Assembly (NCBI RefSeq): GCF_001618955.1
Contig: NZ_LVYV01000001.1
Coordinates: 62,001 to 126,000 of the forward strand
Source of the DNA: Tardiphaga robiniae
GTDB taxonomy: Bacteria; Pseudomonadota; Alphaproteobacteria; Rhizobiales; Xanthobacteraceae
Length of the DNA: 64,000 nucleotides
Direction of reading: 5' to 3'
Shown: piece after piece, positions 53,064-62,760 of the stretch
Layout: the number at the start of each line of letters is the position of its first letter
Position numbering within the stretch: the stretch's first letter is position 1
Notes under the pieces: model-generated
Told to the model about the DNA's origin: nothing
Seen by the model: the letters and a program-made list of their open reading frames with translations, nothing else
The model's database searches: none
Program-made: the position numbers and the translations under genes

Positions 53064-54068
53064 CTAGCTCACCGCAGCAATGCGCTTGGTCATCTCGGCG
53101 TATTTCGCGCCGTATTTGTCCCACACCGGCTTCACGGCATCGCGGAACGGCTGCTTGTCGATGGACGTGACGATGTCGGTGCCGACTTCCTTCATCTTGT
53201 CGAGCGCGGTCTTCTCCGCCTCATACCAGAGCACGCGCTGTTCGAGCTGCGCTTCCCGGCCGAATTTCTTCAGCAGCGCCTGATCGTCCGGTGTGAGCTT
53301 CGCCCATGACGCTTTCGAGAACACCAGCAATTCCGGAATGATCAGATGCTCGGTCATCGAGAAATACTTGGCGACCTGGAAATGGTTCTGCGCCACGAAG
53401 GATGGCAAGTTGTTCTCGGCCCCATCGACGACGCCGGTCTGCATGGCGCTAAACACCTGATCGAAGCCCATGGCGACGCCGTTGCCACCTAGCGCATTCA
53501 TGGTGTCGATAAACAACGGATTGCCGATCATCCGGATCTTGAGACCCTTGAGATCGGCGAGCGTCTTGATCGGGCGTTTGCTGTTATAGATGTTGCGCGA
53601 GCCGGCATTCATCCAGCCAAGCGCGACCAGACCGGTTTTTTCATTAGCCGTGATCTTGTTCAGCAGCTCGGTGCCGATCTCGCCATCGAGGACCGCCTCC
53701 ATGTGCTTCGAATCGCGGAACACGAACGGCATGTTGAAGACGTTGACGTCATCGACCACGGGGCCGACCGCACCGACAGAGATGCGGGCGATCTGCAGAG
53801 CGCCGACCTGGGCCTGCTCGATGGCTTCCTTCTCGCCGCCAAGCTGCATGGACGGATACATCTGGATGGTGAGCCGGCCGCTCGTGGCGGCATCCAGCTT
53901 CTTGCCCATCCGGACCACGGATTCGACCGTGGGATAGCCGAGCGGGTGGACGTCGGAAGCTTTCAGCACCATCTTGGTCTGCGCTTGCGCAGGCGTGAGC
54001 CGCCCGAGGCCGGTCGCTCCGACGGCAAGTGCGGCCAGTCCGCCTTTGACGACATCTCTTCTCTTCAT
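53064..54068 (-). CDS. dctP: TRAP transporter periplasmic substrate-binding protein, DctP-like
   Basis: A 334-residue binding protein. A twin-arginine signal (MKRRDVVKGGLAALAVGATG, cleaved after TPAQAQ) directs it, folded, to the periplasm. The family motifs KIRMIGNPLFIDTMNALGGN (arginine that holds the substrate carboxylate) and FSAMQTGVVDGAENN are present. The substrate is probably a sugar acid or dicarboxylate, from the TRAP family and FadR-type regulator nearby. A GGAGG ribosome site precedes the ATG. It is the first gene of the operon. Confidence 0.95.
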   Translation of the reverse strand: MKRRDVVKGGLAALAVGATGLGRLTPAQAQTKMVLKASDVHPLGYPTVESVVRMGKKLDAATSGRLTIQMYPSMQLGGEKEAIEQAQVGALQIARISVGAVGPVVDDVNVFNMPFVFRDSKHMEAVLDGEIGTELLNKITANEKTGLVALGWMNAGSRNIYNSKRPIKTLADLKGLKIRMIGNPLFIDTMNALGGNGVAMGFDQVFSAMQTGVVDGAENNLPSFVAQNHFQVAKYFSMTEHLIIPELLVFSKASWAKLTPDDQALLKKFGREAQLEQRVLWYEAEKTALDKMKEVGTDIVTSIDKQPFRDAVKPVWDKYGAKYAEMTKRIAAVS

Positions 54069-54401
54069 GGACGAAATCCTCCCTGTGAATTTCCCGATGC
54101 GGCGCGTTGGCCATTATTCTGGTTCGCCCCTTTGCGGGGTCGATCTTGTCACAATTCTAGGAGCGTGCCGGCCCGCCGTCCATCAGCTTGTGCCGGCAGC
54201 GCACCCCAAAAGTTGTACGATGACCCGACATCTAGCACCGACATCGGAGGCCGGCAAGCGCGTGCTCGAGCGGCCGCGCAGAACTAAAGTTCAACCCGAG
54301 GTGCAGCGCGAAGAGAGCGGCAGCTCGGCCTCATTTTCGCACGGGGTGTTGGGTACCCGCTGATTGATTGGATGGAATCGGTGTAGAAAGAGACATCTGT
54401 C
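54069..54401. other. Intergenic region upstream of the TRAP operon
   Basis: These 333 bases separate the divergent dctP and hydrolase-OsmC genes. They hold the operator-like motif at 54212-54230 and presumably both promoters. I see no gene; the open frames here are shadows. Confidence 0.55.
54212..54230 (+). promoter_or_regulatory. FadR-type operator candidate upstream of dctP
   Basis: GTTGTACGATGACC (54212-54225) followed by CGACA repeats the word found at the start of the GntR gene (50277-50295), with one mismatch in 19 bases. It lies 144 bases upstream of the dctP start. Chance repetition of 14 bases in this context is unlikely, so regulator binding is proposed. Confidence 0.6.
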
Positions 54402-55640
54402 ATGACAGGAGCCCACGTGCCAACTGAACGCTTTCAATTCCCCGGCGCGGCCGGCCATATGCTGGCGGCGGCGCTTGACCTGCCCGATGGCGATATCCAT
54501 GCGTATGCGTTGTTCGCGCATTGCTTCACCTGCGGCAAGGATGTGCTTGCGGCGCGGCGCATCTCCGCGGCGCTGACGCTCAAGGGCATCGCCGTGCTGC
54601 GCTTCGACTTCACCGGCCTCGGCTCCAGCGAGGGCGATTTCGCCAATAGCACGTTCTCGTCGAATGTCGCCGATCTCGTAAAGGCCGCCGACCATTTGCG
54701 CGAGATGCGACAGGCGCCGGCGATCCTGATCGGCCACAGCCTCGGCGGCGCAGCGATCCTCGCCGCCGCTGAACAGGTGCCGGAAGCCAAGGCCGTTGTC
54801 GCCATCGCGGCGCCCTCCGATCCCGCGCATGTCACCGACATGTTCGCCGAACATGTCGACGCGATCCGCGAAAAGGGCGAGGTCGAGGTCAAGCTCGCCG
54901 GTCGGCCATTCAGCATCAAGCGTGAATTCCTCGACGATATCGCCGAGCACAATCTGATCGCCAAGGTCGCCAGGCTGCACAGGGCGCTGCTGATCATGCA
55001 TGCGCCCACCGACGACACAGTAGGCATTGACAACGCCACGAAGATTTTCGTCGCTGCCAAACATCCCAAGAGCTTCGTCTCGCTGGCCGGCGCCGATCAT
55101 CTGCTCACGCAAAAGCATGACGCGATCTATGTCGCCGATGTCATCGCTGCCTGGGCCGGGCGCTATCTCAATGCGGTCGCCGTCACGCCCGGAGCGATCC
55201 TGCCTGAAGAGCCGCGCAAGGTGGAGGTGAGCGAGACGCGCACCAGCAAATTCCAGCAGGTCATCACTGTCGGCCCGCATCAGATACTCGCCGACGAGCC
55301 GATCGCCGCCGGCGGCGAGGACACCGGACCCGGTCCGTATGATCTGCTGCTCAGCGCGCTCGGAGCCTGCACCGCGATGACCATGCGGCTCTATGCCGAA
55401 CGCAAGGCATTGCCGATGGACCACGTCACGGTGACGCTGAACCACAAGAAGATCTACGCTAGGGATTGCGAGGAATGCGAGACCAAGGACGGTATGCTCG
55501 ACCAGATCGAGCGCGTCATCACGATCGACGGCAAGCTCGACGCCGAGCAGCGCACAAAGCTCATGGAGATCGCGGACAAGTGCCCGGTACACCGGACACT
55601 GACATCTGAGATCAGGATCGTGACGACAGCAGCAGAGTAA
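54402..55640 (+). CDS. Alpha/beta hydrolase-OsmC fusion protein
   Basis: A 412-residue two-domain protein. Residues 1-255 form an alpha/beta hydrolase with nucleophile elbow GHSLGG (S113 in 111-116), acid in [10 protein letters not shown] and His in SLAGADHLL. Residues about 270-405 form an OsmC-like domain with the two thiol-peroxidase cysteines ([17 protein letters not shown]) and an extra Cys pair in RDCEECETK. The fusion is known in proteobacteria, but the reaction is not. It may detoxify peroxides carried by a hydrolysable ester or thioester. The ATG at 54402 is used. Confidence 0.91.
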   Translation: MTGAHVPTERFQFPGAAGHMLAAALDLPDGDIHAYALFAHCFTCGKDVLAARRISAALTLKGIAVLRFDFTGLGSSEGDFANSTFSSNVADLVKAADHLREMRQAPAILIGHSLGGAAILAAAEQVPEAKAVVAIAAPSDPAHVTDMFAEHVDAIREKGEVEVKLAGRPFSIKREFLDDIAEHNLIAKVARLHRALLIMHAPTDDTVGIDNATKIFVAAKHPKSFVSLAGADHLLTQKHDAIYVADVIAAWAGRYLNAVAVTPGAILPEEPRKVEVSETRTSKFQQVITVGPHQILADEPIAAGGEDTGPGPYDLLLSALGACTAMTMRLYAERKALPMDHVTVTLNHKKIYARDCEECETKDGMLDQIERVITIDGKLDAEQRTKLMEIADKCPVHRTLTSEIRIVTTAAE

Positions 55641-55659
55641 GCGCGTCGCTGACGCGCCT

Positions 55660-56430
55660 TTATCTGTTAGGATCCGGATAGACCAGGCTGCGCCAGCCTG
55701 AGCGATCGAACGGCGCCCACGCGCCTTCCTTCTGCGCGAGACGCTCCGCCACTGCATAGACGACAGCGGGGTGATGCCCCATCCCGCAATGGCTGCTCTC
55801 GACCTCGATGCTCTCGGACATCGCCGATGACTTCTCCATGCAGCCCTCCCAGGCACAGACACCGTCGGTGCGGCTGTAGATCGCGGTGGTCGGGACTGGC
55901 GGCGTATCGGCAAGCGAACCACCGAAATCGTCGTCGGTGTCATCGGCGCGTTTGCCACTGGCGAATTCATAGACGCGCCAGGCATTGGTGGATTTCGGAT
56001 GGCCGGCAAACGGGCTCCCCAGCGTGATCACCGAACGGACGCGGTCCGGCATCATCTTGGCGAGCTGGCGTGCGTAAAGGCCGCCGAGACTCCAGCCGAC
56101 CAGACTCACCTTGCGGCCGTGGGTCTCGTTCATCTCTTTCAGCAATTCGACCATGCTGCCCTGCACACCGTCGCGCAAACCGAGATTCCGGCCCTGCTTC
56201 CAGCCGCTGACGGCATAGCCGCGGCCCTTAAGGAAGGTGCGGAGCGGACCTGTCGAAACATCCGAGGCCACAAGGCCCGGCAGTACCAGTACCGGATGAC
56301 CATCGCCACGCGGCGCGAGATTCAGCAACGGCAGCGCACCAAGAAACGCGCCGAATTCGTGGACCGCACGGCCTTCAAGGAACATCAGGGTTTTCGATGG
56401 GGGACGTTGCGCCTGGGCCGTAGCCGACAT
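55660..56430 (-). CDS. Alpha/beta hydrolase (lipase/esterase-like)
   Basis: A 256-residue cytoplasmic hydrolase. It has VLVLPGLVASDVSTGPLRTF for the oxyanion region, the elbow GWSLGG (about residues 115-120), Asp in YSRTDGVCAWEGC and His near SSHCGMGHHPAVV. The double cysteines near the active site (GVCAWEGC) are unusual. An AGAGGAAA ribosome site precedes the ATG. It converges with the hydrolase-OsmC gene. The substrate is unknown. Confidence 0.87.
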   Translation of the reverse strand: MSATAQAQRPPSKTLMFLEGRAVHEFGAFLGALPLLNLAPRGDGHPVLVLPGLVASDVSTGPLRTFLKGRGYAVSGWKQGRNLGLRDGVQGSMVELLKEMNETHGRKVSLVGWSLGGLYARQLAKMMPDRVRSVITLGSPFAGHPKSTNAWRVYEFASGKRADDTDDDFGGSLADTPPVPTTAIYSRTDGVCAWEGCMEKSSAMSESIEVESSHCGMGHHPAVVYAVAERLAQKEGAWAPFDRSGWRSLVYPDPNR

Positions 56431-56610
56431 CTGATTTCCTCTCGCCGGCGCGTTGGCCGGTCATATCGATTGATTTGAAAGCAGCCTCACAGGGAGGGAA
56501 TCACACAACGCGCCGCAAGTATCAGTTCACTCAAGTTAAGGTCGGGTTTGCGGCAGTTCAAGCACATCCCGATACCCCCGGCGCCTCACTTCCGCAATGC
56601 GGAACTGCTC

Positions 56611-57897
56611 TCACAGCAGTCGCAACAAATATTCGATCGTGTAGAGCGCCAGCCCGGCGAGCCCGCCGATCAGCGAGCCGTTGAAGCGGATATATTGCAG
56701 ATCGCGGCCTATATTGACTTCGATGACACCGATCAACTGCTGCATGTCCCAGCCCTTCACCTGATCGGCGATAAAACTAGACACGCCGCTTTTCTGATCG
56801 GCGATGAACGTGCGCAGCACCACGGCGATGCCCTGGTTGATCTCGCCGCGCATCTCGGCATCGGCGCGCAGCGCTGCGCCGGCCTCGACGAACACATTGG
56901 CGAGATGATGTGCCAGTACATTGCTTTCACCCGATGCACTGCGCTCGATGAAGCTGCGCGCATTGTTCCAGAGATTACGCCCAAGTTCGGCAAGCTCGGG
57001 GCGCGCAAGCAGATCGCGCTTCAACCCATCAATGCGACCGGTGAAGCCGGGCTCGGTCTCCAGCCGATCGACGAAGGACAACAGCATGCGATCGAACTCA
57101 CCACGGAACGGATGCGCAGGATCCTTGCGTACATCGTCGAAGAAGGTCGTGGCCGACGCGACGATGCGCTTTAGCAGGAACGCATCGGCGCGATAGAGTT
57201 TGAGCAATGTCGGCAGCTCGTCGCGAATCTTGTTCTTGATGACGGCCAGCGTGTCCGGCTCGGTCAGCGCGCCATGCATGGCGCCGAGCAGATTGTCGAG
57301 CAGGCCCTGATGGCGACCATCGCGAATGAAGCCGCGCATGGTGCCGGCAGCGATGGGCGCGAGATCAACCGACTGCAGCTGGGTCATCACGCGGCGCGTG
57401 ATGAAGGTTTTGAGACCAGACGTTTCCGTCGCCGACATCGCCTCCGGCAACAGCCGCAGCAAGAAACGCGCGAGATCCGCGCTACGCTTTTTATCGCTCA
57501 ACCAGTCTGCAACGAAACTCGCAAAATCCACCTCACGTAATTTAGCCTCGACCGGCGCGGCTTCGAGGAAATGCACCTCGATGAATTCACCCAGCTTGTC
57601 GGCAATGCGATTTTGGTTCGCCTGGATGATCGCGGTGTGTGGAATCGGCAGACCCAGCGGCCGACGGAACAGCGCGACAACGGCGTACCAGTCCGCCAAT
57701 CCGCCGATGGTCGCGGCTTCCGCAAAGGCCGCAACGAATCCGAACACGGGATGAGTCGGCAGCAGGATTTTTGCCGCTATGAACACCACCAGACAGCTCG
57801 CCAGCACCAGGGCCGCGATCGCCTTGACGCGGCGCAACTCTGCTGCGCGCGCAGCGTCGCCGGGACTCGCGAAAGACGAAAAACTGTTTGCGTCCAT
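56611..57897 (-). CDS. DUF445 (YjiN-like) membrane protein
   Basis: A 428-residue protein with membrane segments at both ends (AIAALVLASCLVVFIAAKIL and SLIGGLAGLALYTIEYLLRL) and a long helical middle. The motif AEAATIGGLADWYAVVALFR with RPLGLPIPHTAIIQANQNRI is diagnostic of DUF445/YjiN. Function unknown; the topology suggests a membrane-bound coiled coil. An AGGAAG ribosome site precedes the ATG at 57897; an upstream in-frame start is less likely. Confidence 0.91.
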   Translation of the reverse strand: MDANSFSSFASPGDAARAAELRRVKAIAALVLASCLVVFIAAKILLPTHPVFGFVAAFAEAATIGGLADWYAVVALFRRPLGLPIPHTAIIQANQNRIADKLGEFIEVHFLEAAPVEAKLREVDFASFVADWLSDKKRSADLARFLLRLLPEAMSATETSGLKTFITRRVMTQLQSVDLAPIAAGTMRGFIRDGRHQGLLDNLLGAMHGALTEPDTLAVIKNKIRDELPTLLKLYRADAFLLKRIVASATTFFDDVRKDPAHPFRGEFDRMLLSFVDRLETEPGFTGRIDGLKRDLLARPELAELGRNLWNNARSFIERSASGESNVLAHHLANVFVEAGAALRADAEMRGEINQGIAVVLRTFIADQKSGVSSFIADQVKGWDMQQLIGVIEVNIGRDLQYIRFNGSLIGGLAGLALYTIEYLLRLL

Positions 57898-58083
57898 AGG
57901 CTTCCTCAACCGGTCAAGATGGCCGGTTCCCGCTGTTAACATAATGTCGGACAATGTGAGTCGCTGTTGTTAACCTTTCCTAAAGATGTCGCTCGCGGAA
58001 CCTGCTCCGCGTGGTAAATCTCGATTCGAACTTGCGAGGCGCGCTTCGCTTTGATGCGCGCCGAAGACCGTTTTGGGAATTTC

Positions 58084-58350
58084 ATGAGCGAATCATTGTC
58101 GTACCGCCCCGCCCGCGATCCGCTACCGGATCAGGAACAGAAGCAGGCCGCGCTGAGCTATCTCAACGAAGCCTGGGCGGAAGCACGGCATGACGGCGTC
58201 GATGGCGATTGCCTCGCGCAGGCCAGCCTGTTCGCAGCCTTTGCCGAGCTCGTCGGCACCTATGGCGAGGACGCCGTGGCGAAGTTTGTCGAGGGTCTTC
58301 CGGGCCGCGTGCGCAATGGCGAGTTCTCGCTGACACTGGCACGGCAGTAG
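58084..58350 (+). CDS. Short hypothetical protein, genus-type
   Basis: An 88-residue helical soluble protein (MSESLSYRPARDPLPDQEQK, then ALSYLNEAWAEARHDGVDGD and FAELVGTYGEDAVAKFVEGL). The ATG at 58084 has a GGGAA ribosome site seven bases upstream; an earlier ATG at 58054 would add ten residues. No known domain. Codon use fits its neighbours. A small hairpin follows the stop. Confidence 0.72.
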   Translation: MSESLSYRPARDPLPDQEQKQAALSYLNEAWAEARHDGVDGDCLAQASLFAAFAELVGTYGEDAVAKFVEGLPGRVRNGEFSLTLARQ

Positions 58351-58370
58351 TCACATAGCTCTGACTGTCG

Positions 58371-58390
58371 TCGCCCGCTTTCGCGGGCGA
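58371..58390. repeat. Short extragenic hairpin between convergent genes
   Basis: TCGCCCGC (58371-58378) pairs with GCGGGCGA (58383-58390) around a TTTC loop. It resembles the hairpin at 53019-53048 (same GAAA/TTTC loop). It lies between the 88-residue gene and pyrC and may act as a terminator or be a REP remnant. Confidence 0.7.
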
Positions 58391-58406
58391 TCCAGCCTGA
58401 GATAGC

Positions 58407-59741
58407 TTACGCCTTCAGCGTTTCCAGGAATTTCACCGTCTCGCCCTGCGACGGCGTAACCAGCTCGCCCTGCCACATCACGCGGCGGCCGCGCACAAAG
58501 GTGCCGACGGGCCAGCCGGTGACTTTCACACCGTCATAGGGCGTCCAGCCGGCTTTCGAGGCTACCCAGTCATTGGTGATGGTCTCGGTGCGCTTGAGAT
58601 CCACGATGGTGAAGTCGGCGTCATAGCCCGCCGCGATGCGGCCTTTCATGGCGATGTTGTAGAGCCGCGCGGGACCGGCACTCGACAGATCGACGAAGCG
58701 TGCCAGCGACAGGCGGCCGGCGTTGACGTGATCCAGCATGATCGGCACCAGCGTCTGCACGCCGGTCATTCCCGAGGGCGACGCCGGATAGATTTTCTTC
58801 TTTTCCTCGCGCGTGTGCGGCGCGTGGTCGGAGCCGAGCACATCGATGATGCCCTGACTGATGCCATTCCAGATGCCGTCGCGATGGCTGGCATCCCGCA
58901 CCGGCGGGTTCATCTGCGCCAACGTGCCGAGGCGTTCGTAGCATTCTGGCGCCGCCATGGTCAGATGATGCGGCGTCGCTTCGCACGAAGCCACGTCCTT
59001 GTGGTCGCGCAGATAGTCGATCTCTTCTTTCGTTGAGATATGCAGCACATGGATGCGCTTGCCGGTCTCGCGCGCAAGGTTGACCAACCGCTGCGTCGCC
59101 ATCAGCGCCGCAGTCTCGTCGCGCCACACCGGGTGCGAACGGGTGTCGCCTTCGATGCGCAGGTTCTTGCGTTCATTGAGGCGATATTCGTCCTCGGCAT
59201 GAAACGCCGCACGGCGCTTGATGACCTGGAAGATGCGGCGCAGGCTGTCGTCATCCTCGACCAGCAGCGCGCCGGTCGACGAGCCGATGAACACCTTCAC
59301 GCCGGCGCAGCCGGGCGCACGTTCCAGCTCCGGCAGGTCCTGCACGTTCTCGCGGGTCCCGCCGATGAAGAAGGCATAGTCGCAATGCATGCGATGATGA
59401 CCCCGCTTCACCTTGTCGGTGAAGGTCGCCTCGTCGATGGTCAGCGGATTGGTATTCGGCATCTCGAACACGCCGGTGACGCCGCCCATCACGGCGCTGC
59501 GTGATCCGGTCTCCAGGTCTTCCTTCTGCTCTAGGCCCGGCTCGCGGAAATGCACCTGGGTGTCGATCACGCCGGGCAGGATGTGCAGCCCCTTGCAGTC
59601 GATCACTTCAGCGGCCGAGGCAGCACCGAGCGATCCGATGGCCGCGATTCGGCCATTGCGAATGCCGATATCGCGCACACCCTCGCCGTCCTGATTGACG
59701 ACGGTGCCGTTCTTCAAAATCGTATCGAATGTCTGGGTCAT
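58407..59741 (-). CDS. pyrC: Dihydroorotase
   Basis: A 444-residue class I dihydroorotase (third step of pyrimidine synthesis, carbamoyl-aspartate to dihydroorotate). The metal motif is [10 protein letters not shown], with further ligands in [14 protein letters not shown] and the signature aspartate in [14 protein letters not shown]. All catalytic residues are present, so it is probably active and not a PyrC-like helper. The gene stands alone; no pyrB lies in the window. The start ATG at 59741 is standard. Confidence 0.95.
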   Translation of the reverse strand: MTQTFDTILKNGTVVNQDGEGVRDIGIRNGRIAAIGSLGAASAAEVIDCKGLHILPGVIDTQVHFREPGLEQKEDLETGSRSAVMGGVTGVFEMPNTNPLTIDEATFTDKVKRGHHRMHCDYAFFIGGTRENVQDLPELERAPGCAGVKVFIGSSTGALLVEDDDSLRRIFQVIKRRAAFHAEDEYRLNERKNLRIEGDTRSHPVWRDETAALMATQRLVNLARETGKRIHVLHISTKEEIDYLRDHKDVASCEATPHHLTMAAPECYERLGTLAQMNPPVRDASHRDGIWNGISQGIIDVLGSDHAPHTREEKKKIYPASPSGMTGVQTLVPIMLDHVNAGRLSLARFVDLSSAGPARLYNIAMKGRIAAGYDADFTIVDLKRTETITNDWVASKAGWTPYDGVKVTGWPVGTFVRGRRVMWQGELVTPSQGETVKFLETLKA

Positions 59742-59891
59742 CTGGTCTCGTCACAGCCTGTGAATGCCGCGCAGGATGAGCGCGGGCCTTGTTGTCGGCA
59801 TCTTAGCGGCTTAACTTTAGCTGTCATATCCGCCAGCCGTGATTCACCCTCGTTTCCTGGCTCGTTTATTGGATTTTTCGAGATTTTCCCA

Positions 59892-60776
59892 ATGAAAGCA
59901 GCGTTTCTCCCCGATCGGGGTGTGGTGAAAATCGCCGGCGACGACGCCCGCGGTTTCCTCAACAACCTCGTGACTTCCGAGATCGAGGTGGTGACGCCTG
60001 GCACCGCGCGGTTCGGCGCGCTGCTGACGCCGCAGGGCAAAATCATCGCCGACTTCCTCATCACCGAAGCGCCGGCCGGCCATGGCGGCGGGCTCCTGAT
60101 CGACTGCCCGCGCGAACTGGCACAACCGCTGGCCACCAAGCTCGGCTTCTACAAGCTGCGCGCCAAGGTGACCGTGGAAAATCTCTCCGACGCGCTCGGC
60201 GTGCTCGCGGTGTGGGACGGCGAGCCCGGCATGAAGCCGGACCTCGCCTTTGCCGATCCGCGCAACGCTGCGCTCGGCTATCGCATCCTCGTGCCGGCGG
60301 ATCTCGCCGCTAAGACGGCGGCGCTGGTTGGGGCCGAATTGGTCGATGCGTCGGCCTATGAAGCGCATCGCATCAGCCTCGGCGTGCCGCGTGGGGGCGC
60401 CGACTTTGCCTATGGCGACGCGTTCCCGCACGAAGCCAATATGGACAAGCTCTCCGGCGTCGATTTCGACAAGGGCTGTTACATCGGCCAGGAGGTCGTC
60501 TCCCGCATGCAGCATCGCGGCACCGCGCGCACGCGCATTGTCGGCGTCACGCTGGATGGCGCGGCGCCGGCCGCCGGCACTGAAATCCGCGCTGCAGACA
60601 AGCCGATCGGCACCATGGGCTCGTCTGCCGATGGCCGTGGCCTCGCCATGATCCGCACCGACCGCGCCAGTGATGCGCTCGATGCCGATGCCGCTTTCAC
60701 GGCCGGCGACATCGCCATTCATCTGGCCGACGCCGCTGCGGTGCGTGCACTGGCCACGAAGAAGACCCCCGCATGA
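59892..60776 (+). CDS. ygfZ: Folate-dependent Fe-S maturation protein YgfZ
   Basis: A 294-residue protein of the GcvT-like family needed for iron-sulfur enzyme repair. The diagnostic motif [17 protein letters not shown] (about residues 192-208) is intact, with the conserved cysteine. [20 protein letters not shown] starts the folate-binding fold. The ATG at 59892 was chosen; the reading frame continues upstream antisense to pyrC. It overlaps the tag gene by four bases (ATGA). Confidence 0.94.
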   Translation: MKAAFLPDRGVVKIAGDDARGFLNNLVTSEIEVVTPGTARFGALLTPQGKIIADFLITEAPAGHGGGLLIDCPRELAQPLATKLGFYKLRAKVTVENLSDALGVLAVWDGEPGMKPDLAFADPRNAALGYRILVPADLAAKTAALVGAELVDASAYEAHRISLGVPRGGADFAYGDAFPHEANMDKLSGVDFDKGCYIGQEVVSRMQHRGTARTRIVGVTLDGAAPAAGTEIRAADKPIGTMGSSADGRGLAMIRTDRASDALDADAAFTAGDIAIHLADAAAVRALATKKTPA

Positions 60777-61399
60777 CCAAGCCCGCGATCACGCATGCCG
60801 ACGGCAAGACGCGCTGCCCGTGGCCCGGTGAAGATCCATTCTATGTCGCCTATCACGACACCGAATGGGGCGTCCCGGAATATGACGACCGCGCGCTCTA
60901 CGAGAAGCTGATCCTCGATGGCTTCCAGGCCGGCCTCTCCTGGATCACGATCCTGCGCAAGCGCGACAATTTCCGCAAAGCATTCGATGACTTTCAGCCG
61001 GAGAAGATCGCGCGCTACAGCGAGAAGAAAGTTCATGCGCTGATGAGCGATGCCGGCATCGTGCGCAACCGCGCCAAGATCGAAGGCGCGATCCTCAGCG
61101 CCAAGGGCTATCTGAAAATCATGGAAGAAGGCGCCGGCTTCTCGAAATATCTGTGGGACTTCGTCGACGGCAAACCGCTGGTCAACAATTTCAAGACCCA
61201 TGGCAGCGTGCCTGCCTCGACACCGCTATCGGCCAAGATTTCGAAAGACCTGCAGGCACGCGGCTTCAAATTCGTCGGCCCGACCATCGTCTATGCCTTT
61301 ATGGAGGCCACAGGCATGGTCAACGATCATCTCGTGACCTGCTTTTGCCACGAGGCCTGCATGGGCCTGAAGCGTAAGCCGCGCCTCAAGACGAAGTAG
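60773..61399 (+). CDS. tag: DNA-3-methyladenine glycosylase I
   Basis: A 208-residue repair enzyme that removes 3-methyladenine from [23 protein letters not shown], then [20 protein letters not shown] is the family core, with the catalytic acid in the TEWG stretch region and a zinc snap in [15 protein letters not shown] helix-rich domain fills the middle. It is translationally coupled to ygfZ. An HD hydrolase follows 27 bases later. Confidence 0.96.
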   Translation: MTKPAITHADGKTRCPWPGEDPFYVAYHDTEWGVPEYDDRALYEKLILDGFQAGLSWITILRKRDNFRKAFDDFQPEKIARYSEKKVHALMSDAGIVRNRAKIEGAILSAKGYLKIMEEGAGFSKYLWDFVDGKPLVNNFKTHGSVPASTPLSAKISKDLQARGFKFVGPTIVYAFMEATGMVNDHLVTCFCHEACMGLKRKPRLKTK

Positions 61400-61426
61400 C
61401 AGTAAGAAACTCAAGACCAAGAACAG

Positions 61427-62041
61427 ATGGCCAAATCGAAATTCTCCACTGACGTCGCTACCCGCGCCTGGCAACGCATGCTGTCGGGCCGGCGGCTTGA
61501 TCTGCTCGATCCCTCGCCGCTCGATATCGAAATTGCCGATATTGCCCACGGGCTAGCGCGCGTCGCGCGCTGGAACGGGCAGACCCACGGCGCGCATATT
61601 TTCTCGGTGGCACAGCACACGCTTCTCGTGGAAGCCGTGTTGCGCGAGCAAATGCCGCGCGCCGACGAGCGCGTGCGGCTCGCGGCCCTGCTGCACGACG
61701 CACCGGAATATGTCGTCGGCGACATGATCTCGCCGTTCAAGGCGGTGATCGGCGGCGATTACAAGGTAATCGAGAATCGCCTGCTCGGCGCCATCCACAT
61801 CCGCTTCGGCCTGCCGCCGGCGCTGGCAGCGGAGATCACCAAACAGATCAAGGCCGCCGATATGGGCGCCGCCTATCTGGAAGCCACACGCCTTGCAGGC
61901 TTCAAGGAAGCCGAGGCAAAGCGTCTGTTCGGCAAGGATCCCGGCCTCTCGGAAGCCATGGTGGAAGATTACCTGACGCCGTGGTCGGCGGGGAAGGCTG
62001 AGAAGCGGTTTCTGGCAAGGTTTGAGGCGCTGCTGGCGTAA
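61427..62041 (+). CDS. HD-family hydrolase (YfbR-like)
   Basis: A 204-residue metal-dependent phosphohydrolase. Metal ligands lie in HIFSVAQHTLLVE and the HD pair in ALLHDAPEYVVGDMISPFK, with a later Asp in KAADMGAAYLEA. The family includes YfbR, which removes phosphate from dNMPs. The gene follows tag closely and is probably co-transcribed. The exact substrate is not shown. Confidence 0.9.
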   Translation: MAKSKFSTDVATRAWQRMLSGRRLDLLDPSPLDIEIADIAHGLARVARWNGQTHGAHIFSVAQHTLLVEAVLREQMPRADERVRLAALLHDAPEYVVGDMISPFKAVIGGDYKVIENRLLGAIHIRFGLPPALAAEITKQIKAADMGAAYLEATRLAGFKEAEAKRLFGKDPGLSEAMVEDYLTPWSAGKAEKRFLARFEALLA

Positions 62042-62050
62042 TTTAAACTC

Positions 62051-62070
62051 CGTCATGCCCGGGCATGACG
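62051..62070. repeat. 20-bp perfect palindrome between HD and phosphatase genes
   Basis: CGTCATGCCCGGGCATGACG is a perfect palindrome at 62051-62070, ten bases after the HD gene stop. It looks like a shortened form of the CGTCATGCCCGGGC-type extragenic repeats of this bacterial group, or a compact terminator-like hairpin. No T tract. Confidence 0.75.
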
Positions 62071-62116
62071 TGGAGAGAACGGAGCGTTATAACGACGCTC
62101 AACAAAAGGTTCACCG

Positions 62117-62623
62117 ATGATCCACGTCTGCTCGCTCGCCGATCTGCATCCCACCGTGAAGGACACGGCCGCGAGCCACGTGCTCACCATCATGGCCAAT
62201 GTCGCCCAGGTGCAGCGGCCGCCGTCGATCAGCGAGGCCAATCATCTCAGGGTTCAGGTCGACGACATCACCGAGGCGATGGACGGCTTTGTCGCGCCCA
62301 ACGAAGGCCACATCACGCAGGTGCTAGACTTCGTCCGCGGCTGGGATCGCGCCTCGCCGCTGGTGATCCATTGCTATGCCGGCATCTCGCGTTCCACCGC
62401 CAGCGCCTTTGCCGCCGCCTGCTTGCTTAATCCAGACCGCGACGAGCGCGACATCGCGCTGCGAATCCGCGCGGCCTCGCCGATCGCCTCCCCCAACCGC
62501 CTGCTCGTGACCCTCGCCGACAAGGCGCTCGGCCGCGGCGGCCGCATGGTCCGCGCGCTCGACGAGATGGGTCCCGGCAATCTGACCGTGATCGGCAAGC
62601 CGTTCCGCCTCGATCTGGATTAA
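62117..62623 (+). CDS. Protein tyrosine phosphatase-family protein
   Basis: A 168-residue dual-specificity-phosphatase-like protein. The P-loop CYAGISRST (C-x5-R, C at about residue 86) sits after VIHCYAG, with the general-acid region in ITEAMDGFVAPNEG. Substrates are unknown; it may act on phosphorylated proteins or sugar phosphates. The ATG at 62117 has no strong ribosome site. It lies near tag and the HD hydrolase on the same strand. Confidence 0.88.
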   Translation: MIHVCSLADLHPTVKDTAASHVLTIMANVAQVQRPPSISEANHLRVQVDDITEAMDGFVAPNEGHITQVLDFVRGWDRASPLVIHCYAGISRSTASAFAAACLLNPDRDERDIALRIRAASPIASPNRLLVTLADKALGRGGRMVRALDEMGPGNLTVIGKPFRLDLD

Positions 62624-62693
62624 TTCCAGCAATTGCGCGCCAAATACACGCAGCGCGTGAACTAAAGTTCTCCACGACAACACATAGAGTTGC

Positions 62694-62722
62694 CATGTCC
62701 CCGGACGTCGTTCCGGGGCATG
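62694..62722. repeat. Extragenic hairpin before DUF2339 gene
   Basis: CATG (62694-62697) pairs with CATG (62719-62722), and after a bulged T, CCCCGGA (62699-62705) pairs with TCCGGGG (62712-62718) around a six-base loop. It resembles the palindromes at 62051-62070 and 53019-53048 in stem sequence style. It is a likely REP-type remnant, 38 bases before the DUF2339 start. Confidence 0.7.
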
Positions 62723-62760
62723 ATTGGCGCGCGTCCTGCTCTCTGAGAGTTTGATAGTCG

